Assembly: GCA_965262595.1 (NCBI GenBank)
Contig: OZ253548.1
Span: forward strand, 434,001 to 498,000
From: CATQHB01 sp965262595
Lineage (GTDB): Bacteria; Chloroflexota; Dehalococcoidia; Lucifugimonadales; UBA3495
Direction: 5' to 3'
DNA length: 64,000 nt
This document shows, one piece after another, positions 35,029 to 44,368 of this stretch. The position numbers and the translations under genes are program-made. The notes beneath the pieces were generated by a model. The model made no database searches, was not told where the DNA came from, and saw only the letters and a list, made by a program, of their open reading frames with translations. Numbering within the stretch: the stretch's first letter is position 1; every line of letters begins with the position of its first letter.

Positions 35029-36690
35029 ATGGATGACCGCGCCGACTTAATTCTTGCCAATACCCGGGTAGTCACTCTTGACCGTGGCTCTCCCTTGTCA
35101 TCGTCTGGTGTGGCGGCGGATGCCGTTGCTATATCGGGGAACAAAATCCTGGCTGTTGGCTTTTACCGAGACATAAGCAATCTTCGCCTTCCCCATACTC
35201 GCATCATTGACTGCCGGGGCCTGGCCCTGATTCCCGGTCTAATTGATGCTCATTGCCACGTGTTGGCTGCGGCATCTGCCCTGACGTCGGTGGATTGCCG
35301 TCCGGCGGCCGTTGGCACTCTTGCCGAGTTGAAGGCGGCTATTGCCGATCGGGCCAGGGAAACGCCGCCCGGTCAATGGGTTCGCGCGTTCGGCTTCGAA
35401 CCGGCAGCCCTGGCCGAGAGTCGTTCCCCCACTCGTTGGGAACTGGACTTCGCCGCTCTCCTTAACCCGGTACGCCTGGATTTTGGCAGCGGGCATGGAA
35501 CGGTTTTGAATAGCCGGGGGCTGAGGCTTGCCGGGATTGACGATGCCACTCCCGATCCTCCGGAGGGCATCATCAATCGGGAGGAAGTTACCGGGGAGCC
35601 GGACGGCTTGTTGCTGGAGCTGTCCGGGTTTTTGCGGGCCAGGTTGGGCAACACCAGGCCGGACGGGGAGTTCAAGCAAGGCATCGCCCGGTTGAATCAA
35701 AAGCTGCTTCGCTATGGCATCACTTCGCTGCATGACGCCGGTCCGAACAACGGCATATCTCATTGGGAGACTTTCCGGACTCTGACCCATTCCGACCAAT
35801 TTACTCCGCGAGTAATGATGATGGCCGGCGCAGCTTGCCTGAAAGAGTTTGCCGCATCGGGCCTGAGTTGGGGCGAGGGAACCGACCGATTGAGGTTGGG
35901 CCACGCAAAAATCATGCTTACTCTGACCACCGGAACAATGCTCCCCGCTCTGTCCGATTTGAGGGAGCTTGTGGCTGATGCTCGACGCTGCGGTTTCCCG
36001 TCGGCCATCCATGCCGTCGAGCAAGAAGCGGTCTCCGCCTCGGTCCAAGTTCTCACTGCCGCGGGTCTGGAACAAATCGCTGGTCTTCCAGCTTTTGGCA
36101 ATTGGGGTTCGGAGAGGCGAAACTCCGGTGAAGAGTTCTCGCCTTGGCCCAGGGATCGGATTGAGCACTGCGCCGAGTGTCCTCCGGAATTAATTAAGCG
36201 GCTGCGGAAATCCGGCGTGACGGTGGTCACACAACCCGGGTTCATTCATTGGAGGGGCGACGGTTATCTGGAGCGGGTAGGAACGGAATTGCTGCCCCAT
36301 CTCTACCCGATCGATGCCTTGGCCGGCGCCGGCATACCTTTAGCCTTCGGGTCCGATGCTCCGGTAATTGACCCGTCGCCCTGGCCGGCCATCTCCGCAG
36401 CCGTTACCCGGCGCACTGCCTCCGGCCAGTCCCTACCGAGAGGAGAAGGCGAAAGTGGGGGATTAAGTTTGCTGGATGCGCTGCGGATTTATACCCGTGG
36501 CGGCGCCTGGGCTGAGGGCGCCGAATCTCGTAAGGGCGTCATAGGGGCCGGAATGTTGGCCGACCTGGCCCTGGTGGATTTGAATGACATCGATCCAGCG
36601 GGGGCGAAGGAGCCGCAAACGGGGGATACCAAGGTAAAGCTAACGGTGCTGGGCGGCCAGGTAGTTTGGAATGATGGAAGTCTGGAATGA
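35029..36690 (+). CDS. Amidohydrolase family 3 protein (YtcJ-like)
   Basis: The metal-dependent hydrolase fold of the YtcJ/AepA type. Visible are LANTRVVTLDRG (N-terminal beta-sandwich), LIDAHCHVLAAAS with the His-x-His metal pair, GITSLHDAGPNNG, the late AFGSDAPVIDPSPWPAISAA with the metal Asp, and the C-terminal GVIGAGMLADLALVDLN. 553 aa, normal. Substrate class is N-acyl or cyclic amide compounds; it cannot be narrowed further. It follows lipA by 123 bases, same strand. Confidence 0.88.
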   Translation: MDDRADLILANTRVVTLDRGSPLSSSGVAADAVAISGNKILAVGFYRDISNLRLPHTRIIDCRGLALIPGLIDAHCHVLAAASALTSVDCRPAAVGTLAELKAAIADRARETPPGQWVRAFGFEPAALAESRSPTRWELDFAALLNPVRLDFGSGHGTVLNSRGLRLAGIDDATPDPPEGIINREEVTGEPDGLLLELSGFLRARLGNTRPDGEFKQGIARLNQKLLRYGITSLHDAGPNNGISHWETFRTLTHSDQFTPRVMMMAGAACLKEFAASGLSWGEGTDRLRLGHAKIMLTLTTGTMLPALSDLRELVADARRCGFPSAIHAVEQEAVSASVQVLTAAGLEQIAGLPAFGNWGSERRNSGEEFSPWPRDRIEHCAECPPELIKRLRKSGVTVVTQPGFIHWRGDGYLERVGTELLPHLYPIDALAGAGIPLAFGSDAPVIDPSPWPAISAAVTRRTASGQSLPRGEGESGGLSLLDALRIYTRGGAWAEGAESRKGVIGAGMLADLALVDLNDIDPAGAKEPQTGDTKVKLTVLGGQVVWNDGSLE

Positions 36691-36752
36691 TGGTAGTTTG
36701 GACTAAAAATGGCTCAGGAGGAAGCGGCTGGGAATCGCCATCTACGGGCTGG

Positions 36753-37736
36753 TCAGCGGCTGCGTTCCCGGACGTAGTCGGCGAGAGTTTCCAGAGAGTC
36801 GCGGCAATCGCATTTCGGTAGAATTCCCAGCGACTGATTGGCCTGATTGCAGTATTGACGGACAATGGCAAAACAGTCGGCTAAGATGGTCGAGTTGTTG
36901 ATCATATCCAGAGTCTGGCCCACCTTCGCAGTATCCTCCCGATCCTTAAAAAAGTCCGCAATCGGATTGTTGTTGGGGTACCGCTCCAAAAGCAGGATAG
37001 TTGGCAGCGTCAAAACCCCTTGAAGCAAGTCATTGCCCACCGGCTTGCCCATTTCCGCTTCGTTCCCCTGGATGTCCAGCAGGTCGTCCACTATCTGAAA
37101 TGCCATCCCGATGTTATACCCATAATCTCTAAGGGCCTGGACTTGCTCTTCAGTTGCCTCGCTCAGTACCGCTCCGCTCTCGGCGGCGGTGCAAAACAGT
37201 GTTGCCGTCTTCCGATAGATGCGGTCATAGTACCGGTCCATCTCTTGCTTTGGGTTGAAGGTATTGAAAAACTCAATGATTTCCCCGCTGGCCAGCTCCA
37301 TAATTGTCTCAGCAAACCGGCGCACCACTCTCAAATTGCCGGTGTCGCAGACCAGTACTGCCGAGGCGGCGAACAAGCAGTCTCCGAAAAGCACCGCCAC
37401 CTGCTTGCCCCAACGGCTGCTTACCGACGCATTGCCCCGACGCAGGTCGGCGTTGTCCACCGTGTCGTCGTGGATTAGAGTAGCCAGGTGGAGCAACTCA
37501 ACGCCGGTCGCCATATTTACCGCGTTTTCCGGCTCCTGGGGAAAGAAATTGGAGGATAGCAGCGTCATTGCCGGTCGAACCCGTTTGCCGCCGTGGGAGA
37601 GGACGTGGTCGAGTAGTGGCTCCAACTCGGGAATTGTGGTGTCGGACAGGGCCTTCAGCTTATTTTCAACCTGGACTAATTGGTCCCGCACCGGGGCGTA
37701 GATGGAAGCCGCACGCTGGTCTAATCCCTGTACCAA
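36753..37736 (-). CDS. Polyprenyl diphosphate synthase (long-chain, trans type)
   Basis: It builds the isoprenoid chain of a quinone or other prenyl carrier from IPP. The first Asp-rich motif is LIHDDTVDNADLRRG and the second is FQIVDDLLDIQGN (DDxxD). GGKRVRPAMTLLSS is the conserved substrate helix. 327 aa, consistent with heptaprenyl to decaprenyl synthases (IspB/HepT); chain length cannot be read off. TTG start at 37736, 8 bases after the metG stop, so it is translated from the metG transcript. Confidence 0.9.
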   Translation of the reverse strand: MVQGLDQRAASIYAPVRDQLVQVENKLKALSDTTIPELEPLLDHVLSHGGKRVRPAMTLLSSNFFPQEPENAVNMATGVELLHLATLIHDDTVDNADLRRGNASVSSRWGKQVAVLFGDCLFAASAVLVCDTGNLRVVRRFAETIMELASGEIIEFFNTFNPKQEMDRYYDRIYRKTATLFCTAAESGAVLSEATEEQVQALRDYGYNIGMAFQIVDDLLDIQGNEAEMGKPVGNDLLQGVLTLPTILLLERYPNNNPIADFFKDREDTAKVGQTLDMINNSTILADCFAIVRQYCNQANQSLGILPKCDCRDSLETLADYVRERSR

Positions 37737-37744
37737 AACATCCT

Positions 37745-39448
37745 CTAAACGACCGGTGTGCCAAGCCGCTGGGTCTCGGCCTCAACAACTTGGGGGTCTA
37801 GCTTAGTGTAAAGCGGGGCCGGTTGCCGCAAGGGATTCCCGCCCTGGACTGCGTTAACCAATGGCTCAAAATCCCAACTTTCCCCTTCAATCGCCCCGTC
37901 AAATCCCAGATACTCGTGAACCTTTTGCGAACTGAAGGGCAGGAAGGGAGCAAGGACTACTTTCAGACAATTAATCACTTTTATGGCAACGCAAAGCGAG
38001 GTGGCGGCTTCCTGCCGGTCGGTCTTAATCGCGCGCCAAGGAGCCTGGGCATCCAGGTAACGGTTGGTTTCCTGGGCCAGGGCAAAGGCTTGCCCGAGGG
38101 CTGCCTTGAACCGAGTGTGGTACAGGCTCTCGCTGACCGCGTCCATTGCCACGCGAGCGGCCAGCAGGATCTGTTCGTGCCCTTGGTTCAAAGGCCCGGG
38201 TTCGGGTATTTTACCGTCAAAGTTGCGGAAGGTGAAGGACAGTACCCGGTTTACCAGGTTTCCATAAGTGGCTACCAACTCCTCGTTATTCCGCCGCACA
38301 AACTCGGCCCACGAGAAATCGGCGTCCCCGGATTCCGGCATATTGATCGACAGCAGGTAGCGCAACGGGTCCGGGTCGTACCGTTCCAGGTAGTCCGGCA
38401 ACCAGACCGCCCAATTCTGGCTGGTCGAGAACTTGCGGTTTTCCAGGCTGAGAAACTCGTTAGCGGGCACATCGAAAGGAAGGTTCAATCCATTGCCGTA
38501 GCCCATAATCATTGCCGGCCAGATTATGCTGTGGAAGGGAATGTTATCCTTGCCGATAAAGTAGTAGCTCCGAGTTGCCGGGTCTTTCCAGAAATCCTGC
38601 CACTTGTCAGTTTGGCCGGTGTTTTCGGCCCACTCTATTGCTGCCGACAGGTAGCCAATAACCGCCTCAAACCAGACATAAATGCGCTTGCCAGGGTAGC
38701 CTTCGAGGGGAATGGGAATGCCCCAGGTCAGGTCACGGGTAATTGCCCGGTCCTTTAGGCCCCCTTCAAGGAAGCTTCGCGTCTGGTTGGCGACATTGGC
38801 CCGCCAATGGGGCTTCTGCCGTATCCACTCCAGCAGCGGCTCCTGGAACGCGGACAATTTGAGGAAAAAGTGCTCCGACTCCCGGAATTCCGGGCCGCTT
38901 CCGCAAAGGATGCAGCGGGACTGAATCAGTTCCTGCGGGTCTAAAGTATGGCCGCACTGGTCGCACTGGTCGCCCCGCGCCCGGTCGTAACTACAATCAG
39001 GACAAGTACCCTCGACGTAGCGGTCGGGCAAGAATCGCTGGCAGTTGGCACAGTGGGCCAGCAGCATATTGTCGGTGTAGATATAGCCCTGATCGTGCAA
39101 GGAGCGGAAAATATCATGGACCACTCGCTCATGATTTTCCGTATCGGTGTGGGTGAACAAGTCAAAGGTGATGCCAAACTGATTCCAGCAATCCAGAAAC
39201 GCGGCGTGATAGCGTTCCACTACTTCCGCCGGGGTAATTCCTTCCTGGTCGGCCCGGATAGTGATGGGGGTGCCGTGGGCGTCGCTGCCGGACACCATCA
39301 AGACCTCATTGCCCCGCATTCGGTGGTAACGGGCGAAGATATCGGCGGCCAGGTAGCAACCGGCCAGATGTCCCAGATGCAACGGCCCATTGGCATAAGG
39401 CCAGGCGACACCGATGAAAATACGTTCTGCAACGGTAGGTTCTGCCAA
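37745..39448 (-). CDS. metG: Methionyl-tRNA synthetase
   Basis: The HIGH site is PYANGPLHLGHLAG (about residues 16-29) and the KMSKS equivalent is ENRKFSTSQNW (about 329). The zinc-knuckle insert has four Cys pairs (CANC, CPDC, CDQC, CILC), a two-zinc form. 567 aa without a C-terminal tRNA-binding (EMAP) domain. TTG start at 39448 with GAGG upstream. Followed directly by the polyprenyl synthase gene. Confidence 0.95.
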   Translation of the reverse strand: MAEPTVAERIFIGVAWPYANGPLHLGHLAGCYLAADIFARYHRMRGNEVLMVSGSDAHGTPITIRADQEGITPAEVVERYHAAFLDCWNQFGITFDLFTHTDTENHERVVHDIFRSLHDQGYIYTDNMLLAHCANCQRFLPDRYVEGTCPDCSYDRARGDQCDQCGHTLDPQELIQSRCILCGSGPEFRESEHFFLKLSAFQEPLLEWIRQKPHWRANVANQTRSFLEGGLKDRAITRDLTWGIPIPLEGYPGKRIYVWFEAVIGYLSAAIEWAENTGQTDKWQDFWKDPATRSYYFIGKDNIPFHSIIWPAMIMGYGNGLNLPFDVPANEFLSLENRKFSTSQNWAVWLPDYLERYDPDPLRYLLSINMPESGDADFSWAEFVRRNNEELVATYGNLVNRVLSFTFRNFDGKIPEPGPLNQGHEQILLAARVAMDAVSESLYHTRFKAALGQAFALAQETNRYLDAQAPWRAIKTDRQEAATSLCVAIKVINCLKVVLAPFLPFSSQKVHEYLGFDGAIEGESWDFEPLVNAVQGGNPLRQPAPLYTKLDPQVVEAETQRLGTPVV

Positions 39449-39605
39449 TGGAACGTCCTCGTTACGGGGTGGGCCGGGCGGCTCACCGCCGGGAATGAAT
39501 GAATGGATGGCTGAATGTAAATCGGCAAAAACAGCTTATTAAGTACCGCACTTGAGCATATCATAAATTGGCTGTAGGGGGATAGCATTGTCAGCCTGCC
39601 CCGCA

Positions 39606-39746
39606 GGGTCTTTTAATAGTTCCCTCTCCCTCCGGGGGAGGGTTAGAGTGGGGGCGTCTCCCCGGTGGATGCAAAGCTGTTGGAAAGCAGGGCTTCACCG
39701 TCACCCCGGCCCGCTCCACCAAGAGAGAGGGAAAATTAAAAGACCC
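39606..39746. repeat. 141-bp inverted-repeat element, MITE-like
   Basis: The ends gggtcttttaat (39606-39617) and attaaaagaccc (39735-39746) are exact reverse complements, followed inward by tccctctc and gagaggga, also complementary. The interior has a second small hairpin (ccctctccctccgggggaggg) of a kind that recurs as dispersed repeats in many genomes. No open frame. It lies between metG and the ilv promoter, 21 bases before the -35 box. Confidence 0.6.
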
Positions 39747-39767
39747 GGTTAAAGCGTTGGCCTGATG

Positions 39768-39796
39768 TTGACAATTTGAGGTCGGACTGCTACCAT
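39768..39796 (+). promoter_or_regulatory. Sigma-70-type promoter of the ilv operon
   Basis: TTGACA at 39768-39773 and TACCAT at 39791-39796 are separated by exactly 17 bases. It lies directly before the T-box leader, giving a likely transcription start near 39803. Confidence 0.7.
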
Positions 39797-39802
39797 TTCC
39801 GT

Positions 39803-40087
39803 CAGTTATTTGTTCTAGTCTATGTCCCGCTGAGAAAGGGAGTATTAAGAGCGCTCTGTCTTCCAGAGAGCCGGCGATTGGTGAAAGTCCGGCGACAGTA
39901 AGGCTCCCAACTCGCCCTGGAGCGGCCCGCCCGAACTGAGGAAGTAGGGCGCGGCGGTTAACCCCGTTAAAGGTTTCAAAGTAGTTCCGAGAGGTTCCCC
40001 TAACCAACTACGAGGGGTATCGGCTTGGAAAAGAAGGGTGGTACCGCGGGAATTATGCCCGTCCCTTCAGGGGACGGGCTTTTTTTA
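39803..40087 (+). promoter_or_regulatory. T-box riboswitch leader of ilvB-ilvN-ilvC
   Basis: The T-box sequence AAGGGTGGTACCGCGGG (40034-40050) is unmistakable; its TGGTACC part pairs with the uncharged tRNA 3' end. Upstream is a stem I-like region with gagagccggcgattggtgaaagtccggc-type apical elements (about 39870-39896). A candidate specifier codon CTC (Leu) is at 39911-39913, judged by position only. Downstream is the competing terminator. T-boxes stop transcription unless the cognate tRNA is uncharged, so the operon is induced by amino acid shortage, probably leucine. Isoleucine or valine would need another specifier; I see no better one. Confidence 0.92.
40057..40086 (+). terminator. T-box regulated terminator hairpin
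   Basis: A 9-bp stem gcccgtccc (40057-40065) with gggacgggc (40071-40079), a 5-base loop and a run of seven T. It overlaps the 3' side of the T-box, so antiterminator and terminator are mutually exclusive. Confidence 0.9.
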
Positions 40088-40109
40088 TTTGGCTGATATT
40101 GAGGGAAAA

Positions 40110-41804
40110 ATGGAACTAACCGGCGCAGAAATTGTTTGTGAAAGCCTCCTCCGGGAAGGAGTGGATGTTATTTTCGGCCTGCCCGGAGGCGCGGTGTTGC
40201 CTCTCTACGGCGCGCTGAGCGGCTATCCCCAGCTTCGGCATATTTTGGTGCGTCACGAGCAGGCCGCTGCAATGGCCGCCGACGGCTATGCCAGAGCTAC
40301 CGGCAAGGTCGGCGTTTGCACTGCCACTTCCGGCCCGGGAGCTACTAATTTGGTTACCGGAATAGCCGGCGCCCAGATGGACTCCATTCCGATGGTCGCC
40401 ATTACCGGACAGGTTCCCCGTCCCGCTATTGGTCGCGATTCCTTCCAGGAGACGGACATAACCGGCATTACTCTGCCCATTACCAAGCATAATATGCTGA
40501 TAATGAATGTGGAAGACATTGCGCTAGCGGTCAAGGAGGCCTTTCATATTGCCCGTACCGGCCGGCCCGGCCCAGTGCTTTTGGACATCCCGAAGGACGT
40601 ACTGATGGGGGAACGCAGGCCGTTCGTCTGGCCCGATTTCGTCAACTTGCCCGGCTACAACCCGCCGGGCGCAGCCGATGACATTCAGATATCCCAGGCT
40701 TGTGAGTTGATCAACCAGGCAAAACGCCCTATTATCCTCGCCGGCCACGGAATCCTTATTTCTCATGCGTATGCCGAATTGAGAGAATTGGCGGAGAAAG
40801 CCCAGATTCCGGTGGTTACGACGTTGCTGGGTATTAGCTCTTTCCCCACGGACCATCTGTTGCACGTCGGTATGCCCGGTATGCACGGAATGGCTTATGC
40901 CAGCCTGGCAATCGACAAGTCAGACCTGCTCATTTCTCTGGGGATGCGTTTCGACGACCGGGTTACCGGACGCATATCGGACTTTGCCCCCAATGCCAAG
41001 GTGGTTCACGTGGACGTGGATCCTTCGGAGTTCCATAAGAACGTGAAAGCGACGGTTCCGGTGCTGGGTGAATTGAAACAGGTATTGAATCAAATGCTAC
41101 CCCTGGTGGAGCGCAAAACCCATCTGGATTGGCTCCAGCATGTTGATACGCTGCGGGCGGAACATCCGTCATTGAACATCCGGCAAACTGACGAATTGTT
41201 GCCTCAATTTGTACTGAAACAGCTTTCCGACGTCACTAAGGGTGAGTCCATTGTGGTAACCGGCGTGGGTCAGCACCAGATGTGGGCTGCCCAACATTAC
41301 GCCTTTAAAGAACCGAATACCCTGCTTACCTCCGGTGGTTTGGGAGCGATGGGATTCGAGGTGCCTGCCGCTCTTGGAGCCAAGGTGGGCCGCCCCGAAA
41401 AGGTAGTCTGGTCTATTGCCGGAGACGGCGGGTTCCAGATGACGATGTGCGATCTGGCGACCGCCGTGGAGAACAATATTGATGTCAAATTTGCCATCCT
41501 GAATAACGGAGTGCTGGGCATGGTGCGGCAGTGGCAGGACTTCTTCTACGAAAAGGACTACTTCGCCACCGTTTATACCGGCAACCCGGACTTCGTAAAG
41601 CTAGCCGAGGCTTATGGCATTACCGGAATACGGGTAACCGAAAAGGCGCAGGTGGCGTCGGCCATTCAGCAGGCGATGGACACGCCCGGCCCGGTGGTTC
41701 TGGATTTCGTCGTCAAGCAGGATGAGCATGTTTATCCCATGATTCCGGCCGGCGAGTCGGTAAACGAAATGATTGAGGAACCGGTCCACGAGAGGATTTT
41801 CTAA
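40110..41804 (+). CDS. ilvB: Acetolactate synthase large subunit
   Basis: The first enzyme of branched-chain amino acid synthesis joins two pyruvates, or pyruvate and 2-oxobutyrate, with ThDP. FGLPGGAVLPLYGAL and the catalytic Glu in RHEQAAAMAADGYARATGK are the biosynthetic type; SGPGATNLVTGIA and the ThDP site GDGGFQMTMCDLATAV with NNGVLGMVRQWQ complete it. 564 aa from the ATG at 40110, which follows GAGGG and comes just after the terminator T-run; the longer open frame lies inside the leader RNA. Followed with no gap by ilvN. Two other ALS-like proteins in this window lack these biosynthetic features. Confidence 0.96.
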   Translation: MELTGAEIVCESLLREGVDVIFGLPGGAVLPLYGALSGYPQLRHILVRHEQAAAMAADGYARATGKVGVCTATSGPGATNLVTGIAGAQMDSIPMVAITGQVPRPAIGRDSFQETDITGITLPITKHNMLIMNVEDIALAVKEAFHIARTGRPGPVLLDIPKDVLMGERRPFVWPDFVNLPGYNPPGAADDIQISQACELINQAKRPIILAGHGILISHAYAELRELAEKAQIPVVTTLLGISSFPTDHLLHVGMPGMHGMAYASLAIDKSDLLISLGMRFDDRVTGRISDFAPNAKVVHVDVDPSEFHKNVKATVPVLGELKQVLNQMLPLVERKTHLDWLQHVDTLRAEHPSLNIRQTDELLPQFVLKQLSDVTKGESIVVTGVGQHQMWAAQHYAFKEPNTLLTSGGLGAMGFEVPAALGAKVGRPEKVVWSIAGDGGFQMTMCDLATAVENNIDVKFAILNNGVLGMVRQWQDFFYEKDYFATVYTGNPDFVKLAEAYGITGIRVTEKAQVASAIQQAMDTPGPVVLDFVVKQDEHVYPMIPAGESVNEMIEEPVHERIF

Positions 41805-42383
41805 ATGAACGGAAACGGTCGGCATCACACAATCATTGCGTTGGTGGAAGACAAGCCCGGTGTCCTGACCCGGGTTGCCGGACTATTTCGGCGTCGCGGC
41901 TTCAATATCTCCAGCCTGGCCGTGGGTAACAGCGAGCAGGCGGGCCTGTCGCGCATGACCTTCGTCGTTGACGGCGACCAGTACACTGTCGATCAGGCTA
42001 CCCGGCAACTGGACAAACTGGTGGACGTAATCCGGGTATCCAACATATCCGACGAGGAGATTATTTCCCGGGAACTGGCCCTGATTAAGGTTAAGGTGAC
42101 GCCTTCCACTCGCGGCGAGATACTGGAAATGGTGCATCCTTTCCGGGCTGAAATCGTGGACGTAGGGGCCCAGTCGATGGTTATTGAAGTGACCGGAGGC
42201 GGTGACAAGATTAACGCCCTGTGCAGTTTGCTGGAACCTTTTGGCGTCCTGGAATTGATGCGCACCGGCCGGGTGGCAATGGTGCGGGGAATGTCCAATG
42301 GGCGAGTCAGCGATGACTTGGGAATTAACTACCACGGAGAGGGTCTCAAGGTTAATGAAGCCTATGAGGTAGGTTCGTACTAG
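41805..42383 (+). CDS. ilvN: Acetolactate synthase small (regulatory) subunit
   Basis: It contains an ACT domain (HTIIALVEDKPGVLTRVAGL, then RRGFNISSLAVG) that binds valine for feedback control, and a C-terminal ALS_ss_C region (ELALIKVKVTPSTRGEI). 192 aa, slightly long due to a C-terminal extension ending VNEAYEVGSY. The ATG follows the ilvB TAA directly, so translation is probably coupled. Confidence 0.95.
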   Translation: MNGNGRHHTIIALVEDKPGVLTRVAGLFRRRGFNISSLAVGNSEQAGLSRMTFVVDGDQYTVDQATRQLDKLVDVIRVSNISDEEIISRELALIKVKVTPSTRGEILEMVHPFRAEIVDVGAQSMVIEVTGGGDKINALCSLLEPFGVLELMRTGRVAMVRGMSNGRVSDDLGINYHGEGLKVNEAYEVGSY

Positions 42384-42505
42384 GCTCCGACCCAGGCGGA
42401 GCAGCTAGACTGATCGGCCCAACGCTACCGGAGTTAGGCCGGGAATCAGTCCAGGAATGAAACCGGCTTATTTATACTGCAAGACAAGGAAGGAATATTA
42501 CAGAA

Positions 42506-43501
42506 ATGGTAAACGTTTACTACGACAAGGACGCTGATATGACGGTGCTGGAAGGAAAGACCATTGGCATCGTCGGTTACGGTAGCCAGGGCCATGCTCA
42601 CGCCCTTAATCTCAAGGACAACGGCCAGAAAGTTATCGTCGGTCTCTACCCGGGCAGCCGCAGCCGCGCCGTCGCCGAGGAAGCAGGCTTGGAGGTTGCG
42701 GATGTGCCGGCAGTGGCCCAGGCCGCCGACGTGCTGATGGTACTCATCCCCGACCACTTGCAGGGGGATACCTACCGGGAGCAGATTGCTCCCAACCTGC
42801 GCCCCGGCAGCGCTCTGATGTTTGCCCACGGGTTCAGTATCCACTACGGTGAGGTGGTACCGCCGGACAATGTGGACGTGATGATGGTCGCTCCCAAGGC
42901 CCCAGGCCACCGGATGCGGGAACTGTTTGTCGAAGGTGTCGGAGTGCCGTCGCTGCTGGCGGTGCATCAGGACGCCACCGGCAACGGCAAGAGCATCGGC
43001 CTGGCCTACGCCAAGGGAATCGGTTGCACCGGGGCCGGCGTGTTGGAAACTACCTTCAAGGATGAGACGGAGAGCGACCTGTTCGGGGAGCAGAGTATCC
43101 TCTGCGGTGGAGTCACCGCCCTGGTCAACGCCGCTTTCGAGACGCTGGTAGAGGCCGGGTATCCCCAGGAAATTGCCTATTTCGAGTGCCTTCACGAATT
43201 GAAGATGATTGTTGACCTGATATACCAGGGCGGGCACAACTATATGCACTTCTCGGTGAGCGATACCGCCGAGTACGGCTCGCTCAGCCGCCGGGACCGC
43301 ATAATTGACGAGCACGTCCGGGAGAATATGCGCACTGTGTTGAAGGAAATCCAGGACGGCACCTTCGCCAGGGAGTGGATTACCGAAAACCACGAAGGCC
43401 GCCCCCGTTTCGGCCCCATGCGGGAGGCCGCCCAAACCGCTCCCATCGAAAACATCGGCAAGGAACTGCGCGCAATGATGCCCTGGATGGACCCCAAGTA
43501 A
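42506..43501 (+). CDS. ilvC: Ketol-acid reductoisomerase (class I)
   Basis: It rearranges and reduces acetolactate and acetohydroxybutyrate. The Rossmann motif is GIVGYGSQGHAHALNL with an NADPH-type loop VGLYPGSRSRAVAEEAG. The knotted C-terminal domain has EQSILCGGV with the Mg-binding Glu/Asp (FKDETESDLFGEQ). 331 aa, class I size. ATG at 42506 with GGAAGG upstream, 122 bases after ilvN. Confidence 0.96.
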   Translation: MVNVYYDKDADMTVLEGKTIGIVGYGSQGHAHALNLKDNGQKVIVGLYPGSRSRAVAEEAGLEVADVPAVAQAADVLMVLIPDHLQGDTYREQIAPNLRPGSALMFAHGFSIHYGEVVPPDNVDVMMVAPKAPGHRMRELFVEGVGVPSLLAVHQDATGNGKSIGLAYAKGIGCTGAGVLETTFKDETESDLFGEQSILCGGVTALVNAAFETLVEAGYPQEIAYFECLHELKMIVDLIYQGGHNYMHFSVSDTAEYGSLSRRDRIIDEHVRENMRTVLKEIQDGTFAREWITENHEGRPRFGPMREAAQTAPIENIGKELRAMMPWMDPK

Positions 43502-43519
43502 GAGTAGGGAGGTAATCGT

Positions 43520-44293
43520 ATGGTTTCCGGAGCGTTGTCTCCCACAGAACGGGATACCGGGGAACGAGTATGGCGTAGAATCCTGCGGGCTTCTATGGCT
43601 CTACCCGGAGCGAAGGTGAATCGCAACTCTTTTCTGTATTCTCAGCTGGTCAATCATTGTGATAAAGAACAAGTTCTCCAAGCGATCGATAGCCGGCCGG
43701 CGGTGGCTAGAGTACCCATCGATGTAATAGACCGGATCGCGGATTCCTGCATTAAGGGGCATGTCCTCAAGGCTTCGAGCATTTCGTTCGCGGCAGGCTT
43801 GCCCGGTGGTTGGTTTATGGCGGGAACCATCCCTGCCGACCTTGTCCAATACTATTGGCACGCTTTGGTACTAGCCCAAAAATTGGCGTATCTTTACGGC
43901 TGGCCTGACTTGCTCGAAGATGGCGAAGTGGACGAACAAACGGAACTTCAGCTTACTTTGCTGATTGGTGCCATGATGGGGGCGCAAGCCGCTCAGCGAG
44001 GTCTCGCAGAGCTAGCTGAACGGTTTGCCTCGGAAGTTGTTCGGCGCTTGCCACGACAGGCTTTGACAAAGTATGCGATTTACAACTTGACGAAGCAGGT
44101 TGGCAGGTGGATAGGGATAAGTATTACTAAGACAACCTTCGCTAGGGGGCTCTCCAAGGTTATACCGATAATTGGGGGATTGCTCTCTGCTGGGGTAACA
44201 GCGGGAATGATGTTACCTACTTCCAAGCGCTTGAAGAATCACCTTAGGGGACTGAAATTTGCCAAACCGGATGTGTATGAATCGGTATGGTAA
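43520..44293 (+). CDS. EcsC-like protein (257 aa)
   Basis: The middle (about residues 85-135) has AAGLPGGWFMAGTIPADLVQYY followed by LAQKLAYLYGW, and the C-terminal VIPIIGGLLSAGVTAGMML, matching the layout of EcsC family proteins (PF12787), whose function is not well known (EcsC is in the B. subtilis ecs ABC operon). Hydrophobic Gly-rich helices suggest membrane or glycine-zipper behaviour. It starts 19 bases after the ilvC stop behind GGGAGG, so it is inside the ilv operon even though it has no known link to amino acid synthesis. Its base usage is somewhat more AT-rich than ilvC, compatible with later insertion. Confidence 0.6.
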   Translation: MVSGALSPTERDTGERVWRRILRASMALPGAKVNRNSFLYSQLVNHCDKEQVLQAIDSRPAVARVPIDVIDRIADSCIKGHVLKASSISFAAGLPGGWFMAGTIPADLVQYYWHALVLAQKLAYLYGWPDLLEDGEVDEQTELQLTLLIGAMMGAQAAQRGLAELAERFASEVVRRLPRQALTKYAIYNLTKQVGRWIGISITKTTFARGLSKVIPIIGGLLSAGVTAGMMLPTSKRLKNHLRGLKFAKPDVYESVW

Positions 44294-44368
44294 CTGTTGA
44301 CCCTTAACCTGAATATCTGGGGCATCCGGGCACCCTAAAATTGGGAGAACCTACAGGAGGTAAACATA

